Source: Hamiltosporidium tvaerminnensis (Eukaryota > Microsporidia > Dubosqiidae). Taken from it: a stretch of 64,000 nt of DNA. Shown piece after piece: positions 11,065 through 23,076 of the stretch. Under the pieces are notes generated by a model, which had not been told where the DNA came from, ran no database searches, and was given only the letters and a program-made list of their open reading frames with translations. Where the stretch lies: contig JAKIMF020000001.1 of the NCBI GenBank assembly GCA_022605425.2, positions 1,056,501-1,120,500 of the forward strand. Direction: 5' to 3'. A program made the translations under genes and the position numbers. Each line of letters starts with the position of its first letter. Within the stretch, counting starts at the first letter, position 1.

Positions 11065-13365
11065 ATGTATTTCGTGAATAAAAGAATCTCTTTACATTTT
11101 ATTCTTCTTGCTACATATATACTGATAGTATCTTTAACCACAGTAACCGTTTATATTATAAACGAGAAAAACTTTATTTCAAATTCAGTCAATAACGATC
11201 ATAAAAAATTCATAGGCGAAAAAATAGAATATTCTGATGAAAATAGCCAAATTAAAATTGGAAAAAACAATATAATATCATATGAATCTGAGTTAGAAAA
11301 TAAAAAATACTATAAACCAAATATTATTACACTACCTTACGTCAATAACATGTTACTGAATTTAATTCATTTGAAATCTTTATTCGATGTTGAAAAAAAC
11401 AATATTAGAGTATTTATAAGAGATGTCTCATATTCCAGTTTTCTTCTTTTTTTAGATATATTGATAATTATTAGTATATTAGATATTAAAAAATCAAAAG
11501 AGAGAAATGAGCTTATCAAAGAATTACTAAGAAGTCTTTTATATGGAATAAATAGGGTATCTTTTGATTTTGACTTAGATAATGAATATATTAATTTCTT
11601 TAATTATACTGTAAAAAGATCTATAATGAGATATTTATTAGTATTTTTTCTAAAGTTTGTATATTTTTAGGAAAAAACAACGAGATTATATATTTTGATT
11701 AAAAAAGGAAATAATGTTTCTTTTGGAAAAAATCTTTGTCTATCGTATGAAAATTTTTAAAAAAAAATTCAAAAAAATCAAATAATTTTAAGATTGAATG
11801 ATTCGACTGTAAAAAAATTAACCAAAATAATGCATTCGCATCATTTAAGAAATATATGGAAGCTTTTTCTTAAAATCATAAGAATTAATCTTGTTTTCTT
11901 CGTTTTTAATTTAGAAGAATCGTTTGAAAATGTCTTTACGCTTTTAAAAAATGTAAGATTTTACTCAAAAAAATTTAATTTTTATTCGCAAAAAGATATT
12001 CAAGCAAGTAAATTCGAAATGATGAAAGATCACCTATTTTTAAAACATTTAAAGGTATTTAAATTTAATTTTTATTTTGGTTTAGAACTATTACAGCAGA
12101 TTCTATTTACATATAAGAATATAATAAATAAATTTACATTAAAAAAACGAAGAATTAGCTTTGAAATATTGCGCTTTCTGCTAGATTTTTGTTCAAAGAA
12201 TTCACATATATATATTAAGGTATATGCTTACTCTATTATTTCAGATAATTTGATTCTAAAGAACATAAAATATCCACTTGAGAACTTCATATTTTTTAAA
12301 TGTTGGTTTGACTACAGATATGATATTCTTTTCATTCCTGTGGAGTACATGTCGGTTTTTAATGACTATTGTTGTTATATAGTTTATGATTTTTATACCT
12401 CAGAGTCATATTTAAGGAAAACTTTCTGAGGTATATAAACGTGAGGGAATTGAATTTGCGGCATGAAAATTCAACTTATATGCCAAAACAGGATTTACAA
12501 GTTTTCAAATATTTAAAGTATATTAAAGTATTGAAAATACTTTCATTAGAAAATATTTTAATATGTGATAAAGAACGTTTTTATAATAGAATCAACTACT
12601 TTGATTTCTTTTGAACTTTCAAATTTCATATATATTTTTAATGATGAATTATTTTCTAAAAATGATACTTTGAATTATAATCTGAAGATTTTTAAACTTA
12701 AAAATTCTAAATTTTGGATTGAACCTAAGTTTTTAAATTTTTAGAAAAATTCAAATCCGTTTGCAGTTTAATAATATTTAATGGTCATATAGCTTCGGAA
12801 AATTGTCATTCAGAAAAATTTCTACCGAACTTTGATTTTGTCAATCAAAAAGCAAATACGAAAATATTTCTTAAAAATTTAGAAATAACAGCTTATTTTT
12901 TAAACAATACCCGTATAGAATATTATATGAGTTTTTTTTCTTCAATATATGATTTTTCTAAGCTTAACTCAATTTCATTGAATGTGCACAAACTGACCGA
13001 CATTGATTATGAATTTTTCTATCAGATGAAAAAACTGAAAGTTATAAAGATTCATTTGACGAATAAAACAGATAAAATTGATTTAAAAAACTTTTTAAAA
13101 ATCCCGATTTATTCAATACAGTATTCTAATTGGACATATTCATTACAAGCATCACGCCAGAAGATATCCAAATATTGAATTCTTTGAAAAATTTGTTATA
13201 TTTTACTCTTTCTACAGACAAAATAGATTATAAAACCAACCGAAATATGAGAAGAAAAAATTTTAAAACCTCAAAATTTGTTTTGCTGAAACCTTGTCAA
13301 ATTCTAAGATCCACCATAATAAATGTACATCTTAATTCTGAATTCAGAAGTGATTTTAACTGAAA
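11065..13365 (+). pseudogene. broken gene, membrane-anchored leucine-rich protein
   Basis: The frame opening at 11,065 has a hydrophobic segment at about residues 10-32 (type II anchor or signal peptide) and then a hydrophilic region. A TAG at 11,668 and a TAA at 11,758 interrupt it, but the same frame then runs open to 12,429. From about 12,423 a second frame continues with leucine-rich text such as 'LRYINVRELNLRHE' and 'LKYIKVLKILSLENI'. The same frame reappears at 12,927-13,178 ('ISLNVHKLTDIDYEFF'), and a third frame carries 13,130-13,363. The irregular L/I/N spacing is like the leucine-rich repeat protein families of microsporidia. At least two frameshifts and several stops make it a pseudogene. 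An active relative would be about 750 residues. Confidence 0.55.
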
Positions 13366-13369
13366 AATA

Positions 13370-14465
13370 TGTTCGATATGAATATTTTTAATACACTTTT
13401 TCAAAGAAAATTAAAGGATCCGTAAAATATTTTTTGATAAGAATATATTTTATAGATATTTTTATTTTGAATATAATTGTAGAAGCTCAAAAATCTAGTA
13501 AGAATAGAGGCTTAAGTTCAGAGATGAAATTAAAAAAACCGTCTAATCATTTTTTGAACAAATATTCGGATTTTATTCATGCCAATTGCTTATAAGAAGT
13601 AATAAAGACCCATTCGGAGGTGTAATACACGAGAATGTAAATTTGCGAGCAACCAATATCTCTATTATTTTTGGCCTTCAAAGAGGTAGAAGATTTTAAA
13701 CAATCAAATAGCGAAATTTAAAAATCGAAGTAAAGATAAAATTACAGAAGTCAAAGCAGTTTGTCATAATATATAAGACGTGTAAAAAAGAAAAAAACAA
13801 ACGAGAAAATATTACAGTATTGGTAAGTTTATAATCCCATCTATATTATAGTGATATGATAAAAAAATATTAAATTTTTAGATCATATATTATAAACTAC
13901 ATTTTAAAACCTAAAATATTTGTCTAACTGCAAACATGCAAATTATTGTGTAATATAGAAAATCCATGTAATTATGTGATCAAAAGAGTAGATTCAAATA
14001 AAATTTCATTTAACTTATACAAAATATTCACAAGGATCAGTATGATATTGAATATATACTTTAAAAAATCTTGAATTATCGTAAGAGAATTTTGAGATCG
14101 TAAAATTTAAACTCATATTGAAAATTAAAGTGAAAATAGAAATTTGAAATGTTATCCTAATAATTAAAAAAACATTAAAAATACAAAATTTTCGGATTGT
14201 AATACCTTTATTTATATCTGAAAGCACGAGTTATATATTTGTTAAATGTTTTTATGTAATAATTTCGATAAGAATATATTTTACAGATTATTATTTTTTC
14301 AGTTCATTATGATGGTGAAAATACTTAAAGTAATATTTTTTTAGTAAATTTAAAATTTAAGAAGGTAACTCGATACTCCCTATAAATATAAATAGAATTA
14401 AAAAATATCTAGATAATTTTTTCCAAAGGATCAATTTCTAATCTAAATTAAAAATAATCTTCCCC
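13370..14465. other. gene-free stretch with a short repeated block
   Basis: No supported gene. The block 'GATAAGAATATATTTTA' with 'AGAT' after it occurs near 13,435 and again near 14,268, upstream of the secreted-protein gene. This may be an old duplication of gene-flanking DNA. Confidence 0.4.
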
Positions 14466-14470
14466 TTAAA

Positions 14471-16087
14471 ATGAATTTTCTATATTTAATGATTTTATTT
14501 GATTATATGGTATTTGGATCTAAAAAAAATGCTAAAAAGAATAAAAATTCAATTCGTATTTCATCATGTAATAGAAAAACAGAAGAAAAGGCACAACATT
14601 TACATTCTATAGCAATATACATTAAGGGGTATAAATCACTACCGTTAAGAATAAAAAACCTTAAAGAAATGAACTTTATTGCTAAATTGTATTCGAAAAA
14701 TTATGTTAACAAAATTTTATCTGAAGAAAACCTGAAAAATAATATTTTTCCTAAATTGGTATCTAAGATAAACGAGTACGATCATAGTATTTTTGAAAAG
14801 GATAATAGAAAAATTTACATTTTATGCTGTTTTGAAATCCATAATATATTACGAGAGAAAATGACTCTGGTATTTCATAGTAAATTTGATTCGGTCACAA
14901 ATTTATTTTTTGATAAAATTTTCGAGAGCATAAAAAATATTAAGGTCTCAACTCTGGATGAAATGGAAACGAAAATGAGTAATGCAAATTTTAGTAAAAT
15001 AGAATACTGCATCGGAAAAATTAAAATTTTAACAAAAGAGTCTGAATTTACCAAGTCTTTTATTTTAAATTTGAACCAAATTTCATCGGCAGAAAGCAAA
15101 TTCATAAAAGGGTATGTTTTTAATATATTATTTAAAATTTTAAATATTATATTGTTGAATTGTGAGGATTATCAAATTACTAGCACGTTTTTGGAGAAAA
15201 AGGACAGCACTGCTTTGAATCTTGCGCTAGATTCAAATGATCAAATAATTTTTACAAAAGGTAAAGTCGATGCAAAATTTTTAGAAGATGGTCGGGATAA
15301 TGTTGTTATATTTAACGAAATCGGAAGATTAATAATAGAGAGTTCAAAATTTTTAACAAAGGAAATGACGGATCTTGATTTTTCTGAAAAAACCCGGCAG
15401 AATCTTATTTTTAATGGGCTTGACAGTTGCAATATTTTTGAGCTTAATCCCGAAGACGCAATCGAAAGTGTGAGAAAAAAAATCTCGGTATTTTTAAAAT
15501 CAAATATATTGAGAAAACTTAAAATATCAAATGAAATTTCTCCAAAAACAAAGATTTATTTAGTTATAGATTTAAACAAGCAAATAATTCAGTGTTCGGA
15601 ATTCTTTCTATTATATTTACATGGATTGAAATCTTCTTTGGATCGAAGTAAAATTTTTGAGGAATTGAATGATTTGAATTCAATTAGAAATATTTTAAGC
15701 GAAAATAATTCTTTGATTTTTAAGTATATTCAAGTAATTTTAAATGTCTTTCATCTGATTTTAGAAGAAATTGATAAAAAATTTAACTCAAGTTATGAAA
15801 TTTGTTTATTATTTGAAGATCTGGCAAGTATTGATTTAGAACACATCATTAAGCAACATATTAGCAATAATATGCCTAGAAATCCTGACTCAGAAAAACC
15901 TTATATTCAATCTTTTTGTGACAAGAAAATAAAAAACGTTAAAAGTAGTTTAATATCAATATTTATATTACTTTTGCGCGATTACTTCGAAATTAAATTT
16001 TGCAACAGATCCCCTAAATTATCTTTAAAAATTGAAAATTTTAGTAACGAAATGTCATTGGAAGAATCATTGAAGGTAATCATTTAG
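14471..16087 (+). CDS. orphan protein with predicted signal peptide
   Basis: A 538-residue protein I do not recognise. The first 16 residues are hydrophobic (MNFLYLMILFDYMVFG) and are followed by a lysine-rich stretch, consistent with a secretory signal peptide. The mature part is mixed helical and sheet-like, with no further obvious membrane span and scattered cysteines. CCCC lies five bases before the ATG, the same start signal as in the housekeeping genes here, and the frame is intact, so it is probably expressed. It follows the broken leucine-rich gene and lies between decayed repeats, a usual setting for lineage-specific secreted families in microsporidia. A role at the host interface is a guess only. 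Confidence 0.65.
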   Translation: MNFLYLMILFDYMVFGSKKNAKKNKNSIRISSCNRKTEEKAQHLHSIAIYIKGYKSLPLRIKNLKEMNFIAKLYSKNYVNKILSEENLKNNIFPKLVSKINEYDHSIFEKDNRKIYILCCFEIHNILREKMTLVFHSKFDSVTNLFFDKIFESIKNIKVSTLDEMETKMSNANFSKIEYCIGKIKILTKESEFTKSFILNLNQISSAESKFIKGYVFNILFKILNIILLNCEDYQITSTFLEKKDSTALNLALDSNDQIIFTKGKVDAKFLEDGRDNVVIFNEIGRLIIESSKFLTKEMTDLDFSEKTRQNLIFNGLDSCNIFELNPEDAIESVRKKISVFLKSNILRKLKISNEISPKTKIYLVIDLNKQIIQCSEFFLLYLHGLKSSLDRSKIFEELNDLNSIRNILSENNSLIFKYIQVILNVFHLILEEIDKKFNSSYEICLLFEDLASIDLEHIIKQHISNNMPRNPDSEKPYIQSFCDKKIKNVKSSLISIFILLLRDYFEIKFCNRSPKLSLKIENFSNEMSLEESLKVII

Positions 16088-16590
16088 AATCAATATTTTA
16101 AAAAAATTTAAATAAAAAATAATTGACATTAATTTGAAAAATTAGATGTTTTGTTTCTATCTTGTTTACGTTTTAAATTTACTTACTCGCCGGAATTATG
16201 TTTAATTAATATCTCGAGCCTAATCTAAATCAACCACACGTTTAAAGATTATTAGCCAATATTTTTTATGATTCAAAACCAAGGCACCTGTGATTACTTT
16301 TTAAATTATCTAGCAATGTAAAATAAAAGCGATCCAAATTCATAGAACTTCGCGTTTGCGCAGGAACGCTTTTTTTGTTCCTCAGTTTTCTGACATTCGT
16401 AAGAGATAGCTCAAACACCGAGCTAGTGTTTTTGACTAATTTAAGAAAACAAGATTCCGAGAGGATTATTGAAATCAATATTATTATCATTCGTCACTTA
16501 TCTTACTGGCTTCCAGCATTTTGAAATCGTTTTAATATTTAATTAAATGGTGAAAGCGCACTTCATTTGTTAAAAATCAGAGTAAAATGA
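16088..16590. other. intergenic stretch with a GC-richer patch
   Basis: 16,290-16,460 is richer in G+C than its surroundings. It contains a perfect 6-bp hairpin (stem 16,362-16,367 with 16,377-16,382, 9-base U-rich loop) and a short minus-strand frame of 74 codons. Neither can be assigned to a known gene. Confidence 0.35.
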
Positions 16591-17825
16591 TTTCGACTGT
16601 TTATATATTTTCTTCTACAGTTTGACTACCATATTTTATTTTTCTAAATCTAGCTTCTCTACAAATATGTTTATTGTCGTTTCCTTCAACGTAGTTACTC
16701 CATATGAAATAATGGGATATTATTTGTTATTTCAAATGTTTAAAACTTTCTTTCTCGTTACTCATTTGTTCTAATGGGGGTATTGGTTCTATAGGCCACT
16801 CGACTCTCTTACAATACCTATATACGCTCTTTCCAAGCCATCTTCGCCATTTTTTCCGCCGTGGTCCTCTTTGCAGATCAAAAAATTTGTTTCGACTGCT
16901 TTCTGAGCGATATCGACGGAATATATGACTCCTCTCATGACTATTTAAGGTTTTAAAGTCTTGTCCTGTGTTGTGAATATTACAAACCGTCCAGGGCTAT
17001 CACATAAGAGTTAAATAACATGACTTATAAATGAGACCCAGGTTGTTCAAGGAGTCATAGTTTCGAAATTTTTCAGTTTACAGTGTTTTAGGTGAATACA
17101 TGAAAAGCAATTCATACATTGATAAATGTTATTCTAGTTGTTCTCTATACTAAAATAAATATTCACATCTATTATACCGAATCTTAAAATCATTACTATT
17201 CGGGGGCCCACTCTTGGCTTCAAATTCTCGTTATCAAGAATTTCTTCTGCTGAATGACTCCCAATTCAGTTTGTAGATTTGAAATTAAATTTATTTAAAA
17301 GAATTTAGACTAGGCATCGAACAGCTTTATTATACGTCTAGTGTAGTCCTTACCGAGCCTTTTCTCGGATCGAGCTGCTAAAAAATCTAATTTTTACCAG
17401 ATTTATTACAGTGTGGTACATGCCTTCTGCTCACCAAAACATATTTCTATCCTGGATATAAAAGAGCACTGCTTCATCTCGTAACCCAATTTTTCCATTA
17501 TTTAGCAATTCTGAAGAGTAACTAACACTTAAAACTCCTTTTTTTCTTGCATTATTGGCTTTGAGTGAAATTTTTGTTTTTCTATTTCGCTATATAGTTC
17601 TGTAAATTGAACTTTCTCTACATTATCTCTAGTGACCATTTCGCCCAAACTATATTTAACCATAAAAAAGCTGTTTTTAGCGCAAGATGGGGTTTATTAG
17701 TATGTTATACCTCGAGGATTCTTGCTTCTTCTAGTTTATTTTTCGTTACATTTTTTTTAAAAAATACAAGAATTTCCGAAGAAGGCAGTTCAACTTCGCA
17801 AAAAAAGGCATCATTTATATAATTC
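16590..17825 (-). mobile_element. R4/R2-like LINE, 5'-truncated copy
   Basis: It aligns end to end by eye with the reference copy at 35.3-36.6 kb. Shared blocks are 'TTCTTCTAC' and 'TTCTAAATCTAGCTTC' at the 3' end, 'GTTTCGACTGCTTTCTGA' near 16,890, the 'TTATCAAGAATTTCTTC' block near 17,235 and 'GCGCAAGATGGGGTTTATTA' near 17,680. The copy stops near 17,825, about the place where the 36.57-kb copy stops. It codes for the C-terminal endonuclease region on the minus strand and is full of stops. Confidence 0.7.
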
Positions 17826-17829
17826 AGTA

Positions 17830-18700
17830 ATGTACTGACGACGACTCACCTCTAAATGTTTAATGGTTAAAATAATATAACCCCAATATGCGTGCTCTAA
17901 TTAAGATATGTCTCTTTCTATTTGTTCATAAATCTTATGCAACCAATAATAGTGAGTAGAACCAAACATAAAACAATTAAAAAGATTCATTGCTTCAAAA
18001 AAAGATTTAAATAAAAATCGTAAACATTCCTTCTAGACTGTATTAATATGAAAGTAAAAACAAATAAATATATTTTTTTATTTTTCTAAAGTATTCTGTT
18101 TAAAAAAAAATTAAATCACTTGGTTAAGTTTTCTTTTCTAAGAATTTACAGCTGCATAAAAAATTGAATGATACAAATGATGTTTTTTGCCGTTCTTCTG
18201 TGTAATATATTTATATTCTCAATAATAATTGCATAAAACAAATATTGTTTGAATGGCTTTATGTAACTTTATACTTATTAAATCAAAAGATTTTTAATAA
18301 AAATGACTAAGAATTTATACAAAAAATAAGTTTCATAATACAGCATATAGTTAAAAAAACTGTGTTTTCTGAGAGAAAATTCTTCATCTGAATAAATTTC
18401 TTCGAGAAAAAAGACAGAATTCAATAAAAATAGGTAGAAGGAAACGGGCTAAACATAAAACCCTGCGCTGAAGTTTTGAAAAGTTGAAAGTATATGAAAT
18501 AGAAGAAAGAGAATATGCTAATTAAAAAATATCTTAAATTTTATTGAGCACTTGCTTAAGCGCGGCAAATAATTCAGAAATGAAAGACTAAAAAATATAC
18601 GAAGAACAGAGTAGGTGCGACCGTAAAATTTCTTATGAAAATTTTAAGAATCAATAGCTCAGATAGTAAGTTTAAGATTTTATTCGAATTTTTTTCTTAG
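17830..18700. repeat. dispersed repeat, family C, copy 2
   Basis: Copy of the repeat at 3,770-4,560 (see there). It lies directly against the 5' end of the LINE copy. Blocks 'TTTGTTCATAAATCTTA' near 17,920 and 'AATTCAGAAATGAAAGA' near 18,570 anchor the match. Confidence 0.5.
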
Positions 18701-21700
18701 GCCTTTAGTAGAAAGTTCGTTTCCACGAGCTTAACTTCTAGTAAAATTATAAAATAGTTCTTGAAAAACACTATAATTTATCTCATAAAAGACCTAAAAA
18801 TCAAATTTCTAATAGTCGTATATATTCAATGTACAATAATTAAAAATGGACATAAATGTAAAGGAAAATTTAACTCGGTTAAGAAAAAATTGCTTTTAGT
18901 AAGTGATTGAAGCATTAGAAACTATAGAAGTTTGTTTAGAAGAAAAAAATGAATCCAATTTCTATAAGTTTAAATAACCAAATATAAAATTTGAGAAAAA
19001 AACTGGTATCAAATATATGATTCTATATGGCGTAACGGCTAAGTTAAAATTCAATATATGTCATATTTACTTTGAGTTATTCAACCAGAGCAATTTAATT
19101 TGTTTATATTCGCGATGATAATGAAACCATAACCAAATCTTAACATTAATTGGTAATATGCAAAAAGCCAACCATATAAAACTATTTAAGGTAAAGAGAA
19201 ATATCATGAAATAAAAATTATAATATCAAAGAAAAATCCAATAGGTGTTGTATAAAATTTTGATTTCAGATTGAATTTTTTATAACAAAGTAAACCGCTG
19301 ATTCCAACTGAAAAAAAAACACGATATTTATATAACGGCAAATTTAATACACAAAGAATAGGAAAAGTAAAAAGCAACCTTGAAAAAAAAATTCTTCGAT
19401 AATAAAATAATTATGATTGTTAGAGTTTATAAAAGAAAATAGTTTTTTTAAAAAAAAATGAAATCTGAATTTTAACTACAAATGACGCGATTCCTTTTAA
19501 GAAACTCTAATCTACAGAAAATTATTTGAGATAATAGAAACAATTAAAGATTACTAAATTATATATTTTTCTTCTGAAACATTTTTAATTTCCAAAAATA
19601 TTTAGAGAAAAGTTTAATAATAAGAATTCATTTCATACAATAAAGCCTAGAAATCTATCTAGGGGTGCCACAAAGAATCTATTTGTAAAAGTTTATTTTA
19701 ACATTTTAATAATCGATTTCCGTACTGCACAATGCAAATAAAACCATAAATGGCTTAAAACATCGACTTATTGAATATAAGTGTTCTGGGTTTCTATTTA
19801 CAAAGCTCAAGCCCTTGTTTATAGCAAAAACCTTACTTTCCTTTTATTTAAACAATCAATTTCTGCCTACTAATGAAAAATTTATCATTCGATCAATATT
19901 TTAAAATAATAAAAAAACTGCCAACACAAATAGAAAAACTTTACAAAGACTTATTTTCATTAAAACAAACTTTGGCCCGTTAAAATATAAATCAAAAGAT
20001 TTTTTTTATTCGCTGATTTCAAATAACTTATTTTCACTAAGACTTACTTATACGAATCCAAAAAAATAAATCTGCCGGTTGTAGATAATCAATAGAATTT
20101 AATCCTTAGTTAATTTGCTCAAGTTATTCTCACTTTTTAATAAATTTGTAAAGTCTCCCTTGAAGCCTATAAGTTTCAATATTTCTAAAATTTAAAATTT
20201 ATTCTGACTATAATAAAATTTACAGAAAATTAATTATTAATTGCAACAGGTGTTATGTATGATATCCAGGTACAACAAAATATCAATTTATCATTTTTTT
20301 ATCAACTTTATTATAGTTCCTGCTTTAAAGTTTATTTTGAGCCAGACATTACATAATTGCAATTTTAATTTGATCTTTGCTAAAAATAATCTTTTAAACT
20401 CAGACAAATGCTGCTAAAATATTTTTTAATACATCCAAATGCATATTTCTATAAAATGAAATCTAAATATATGTTTTAATATTTCAATTTATTCTTTCGG
20501 TTATGTTGGAGAAAAAATATTTATACTCTCATTATAAATGTGCTCATATAATTCTGATTTTCAATTTCTTTTTATATCTCGAATCTTATATAAAAATTTA
20601 AACCTTTATTTATGATGCTATTATTTAAAGTAGATTGATTAAATAATAATATAAAATACTATTTCTCATTTTAGTGATATTTTTTTTTGAAACTGCAAAA
20701 TCTGATTTGATTTCAAATATGGTTTGATTTTTTAAAAATAAGAAATGTTTACCTTTTGTATTTACTATATATGTAATATTGAACAAATTTATAAAGTAAT
20801 TTTACTAAAAAAAATAAAAGATTCGATTATTTGTGACTGAGAATGGAATATTTGATAAAAAAAAATTTTTTACTAAAACGGGCAAATGGAAGTTTATAAA
20901 TCCATAATTATCCAAAAAAATAAAAGATGGAAATAAAATTATAAAAAATTTTGTTGTAATTGTTTTAAGCATTTTATTACTCTACAAAAAAAAATTGTTT
21001 TATCAAAGTGACCTATACCTTTTAACTCGTCATATCAATAGCGTATTAATTAAATAAAATACTATAACCTAGCAGCTTCTTAATTGAGAATAAATGATTT
21101 TAAATTGTTACTGAATACAATTTGGTGGTTTTACCAGTAAATAATTGAATAAATATCAAGTCAGAATTAAAAAACGCATTATTACTTCTATTTTAGAATT
21201 AAGAATGGTAGAAAGTATTATTCCATACATAAATATACATCTGCAATCTAGTTTATCCAAAGGATATGAATTTGCAAAAATAAGCCAGAAAAGCAATAAA
21301 TTTAAATGAGAAGCAGAACAATGTAACTATGATGCAATAATTAAACAGATTACTAACCATAATAATAGATAAATATAGATTTTGTCGAATAAAAATTATA
21401 AGAGCTTTACTCGAATATAGTAAAACCAGATTAAACTTAAAGCCACATCAAATACACACAAAACTATAAATAATAAGCAGAGCTGTGCCTGAAAATTTTT
21501 CGACAAGTTCATGAAAAGTATTACGACGTATTTTTTTATATTTGAGCAGGAATTTATTCCCGATTATATAAGGCGGAATCCGAATCCTTTAAAAATAGTT
21601 GGTTCTGGTAAGCTTTAATATCAACTAAAAAAATTAAATTTAATCGTGGATTGCTATGAATGTATATGTGATACATAATCTATACCCGTTGAGTTACATA

Positions 21701-22616
21701 TCTAAATTTAAATAGCAAATTAAATGCTATTATCAGTTAAATAAAGTTTTGAAACTATACTTGCAAAATAATTGTGACTAAAAAAAGGAAACAACTGTCA
21801 AGAATAAAAAAATACTTCAGTTAAATCTATTTATTTTGATTTAAGATATTAAATCGGATTTGTTTGTTATTTGAAGCAGATACCAAATTTTAAAGCTCCA
21901 TTCGGATGATTGAAAGCTAAATTTTGAAAATAAATTTCAAAAAGATCAGACCGAGTTTTGGTTATAAATTATATGTTAAAATACATCCTTATCTGACATC
22001 ATTAAATATTATTATTGTAAAATATCACAAGCGTATCTTTTTGCTTGAATATCATCTATAGAAGTGTTTATAAATGTTTATCTCAATAAGCCAGTTATAA
22101 AAATTTCTATTGATCCATGCGGTGATTAGAGAGAACCAGATAATTTGGCAGAGATAAAAAAAGGCAAGAGATTCCATATAAAATCCGGGAATCTATAAAA
22201 ACTTATGATTATAAAGCATATATATACCATATGTAACCAAAAATGTCAGAAGGTTAAATCCAAACTTGTAACTTTTAATTAGAATAAAATAGCAGAATAA
22301 TATACACGATTCGAAAGATCGATAAAAATCGGAACTAAACCCTTGGTAATGAATATAAGATAAGAATAGAATATAAATATTTAGTAAATTAGCTTAATAT
22401 TAGAATTTTTTAGTTTATTCAGGCTTGTATTATACCTTTAAAAAAAATTATCAATAAAAATGTATTCAAAAATCCGGAATTTATTCTTCAGTCGTTTTTA
22501 AATTTTAAAATATAAATATATTTATTTTCAAATATTATGAGTTTCAATTTATCTTACCTTTTATTTAAATCATATTTTATTGAAGCATAGTACCATTATT
22601 TTATACACAATGAATT
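18700..22616. other. long gene-free AT-rich region
   Basis: Nearly 4 kb without a plausible coding frame or RNA gene. Composition is extreme (long A and T runs). A slightly less AT-rich part at 21,480-22,350 may be the last trace of an insertion. Nothing can be named. Confidence 0.5.
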
Positions 22617-23066
22617 TCAAATATTTTCAGTTTTTTCAAAATTATCTTCGACATCTTTTTCTTGGGAAGAAGATATTTTTCTAAATCTAGCCAGTTTGGT
22701 GCTATAAAATTCTTCTAATTTTTGTGCACATTTAAAATATTGTGTAGATGGTGCATTATAGAAATAACAATTATTTATCATCAGAAAGAAATCATCTGCA
22801 AGGTCTTCAAATTTTTCATACAATTCATTTCTCAAATTTCTTTCCATTGTAGATAAATCCATCGGATTTTTAATGACATGGAAATAATCGGGAACTTCTT
22901 GTTTGTTTACTGGTTTTAGAAATGGCCAAGCCGAAGGATGTGCTTGAAGTTCTGAAATAACGAAATACATTATATCTCTTATTCTCTCACTGCTTGGTTT
23001 AAAAATCAACATTTCATTTGTCAATTTTGCTTCTTTTATTCCCGGAATATCATAAACATTATTCAT
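22617..23066 (-). CDS. GCN5: bromodomain, C-terminal part of GCN5
   Basis: 149 residues. A short linker (VYDIPGIKEAK) resembles the 'IPGIRETGW' linker of Gcn5/PCAF. A complete bromodomain follows at about 25-130: the WPF shelf at 47-49, 'VPDYFHVIKNPMDLSTM' as the ZA loop, and 'NNCYFYNAPSTQYF' with the acetyl-lysine-binding asparagine at 104. In yeast and animals this domain is fused to the acetyltransferase that here lies just upstream in the other frame. The frame is open upstream of this ATG as far as the acetyltransferase stop, so the ATG need not be used. The nearest CCC is 13 bases before the ATG, farther than the 0-7 bases of the other genes, which argues against an independent start. 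Function: tethering of SAGA-type acetyltransferase to acetylated histone tails. Confidence 0.8.
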   Translation of the reverse strand: MNNVYDIPGIKEAKLTNEMLIFKPSSERIRDIMYFVISELQAHPSAWPFLKPVNKQEVPDYFHVIKNPMDLSTMERNLRNELYEKFEDLADDFFLMINNCYFYNAPSTQYFKCAQKLEEFYSTKLARFRKISSSQEKDVEDNFEKTENI

Positions 23067-23076
23067 TTTAGAAAAA

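Noticed and set aside
16355-16390. Hairpin with U-rich loop resembling U5 snRNA loop I
   Set aside because: The loop is nine bases (GCUUUUUUU) instead of the conserved eleven with CCUUUUAC, and no Sm site followed by a 3' stem was found after it.
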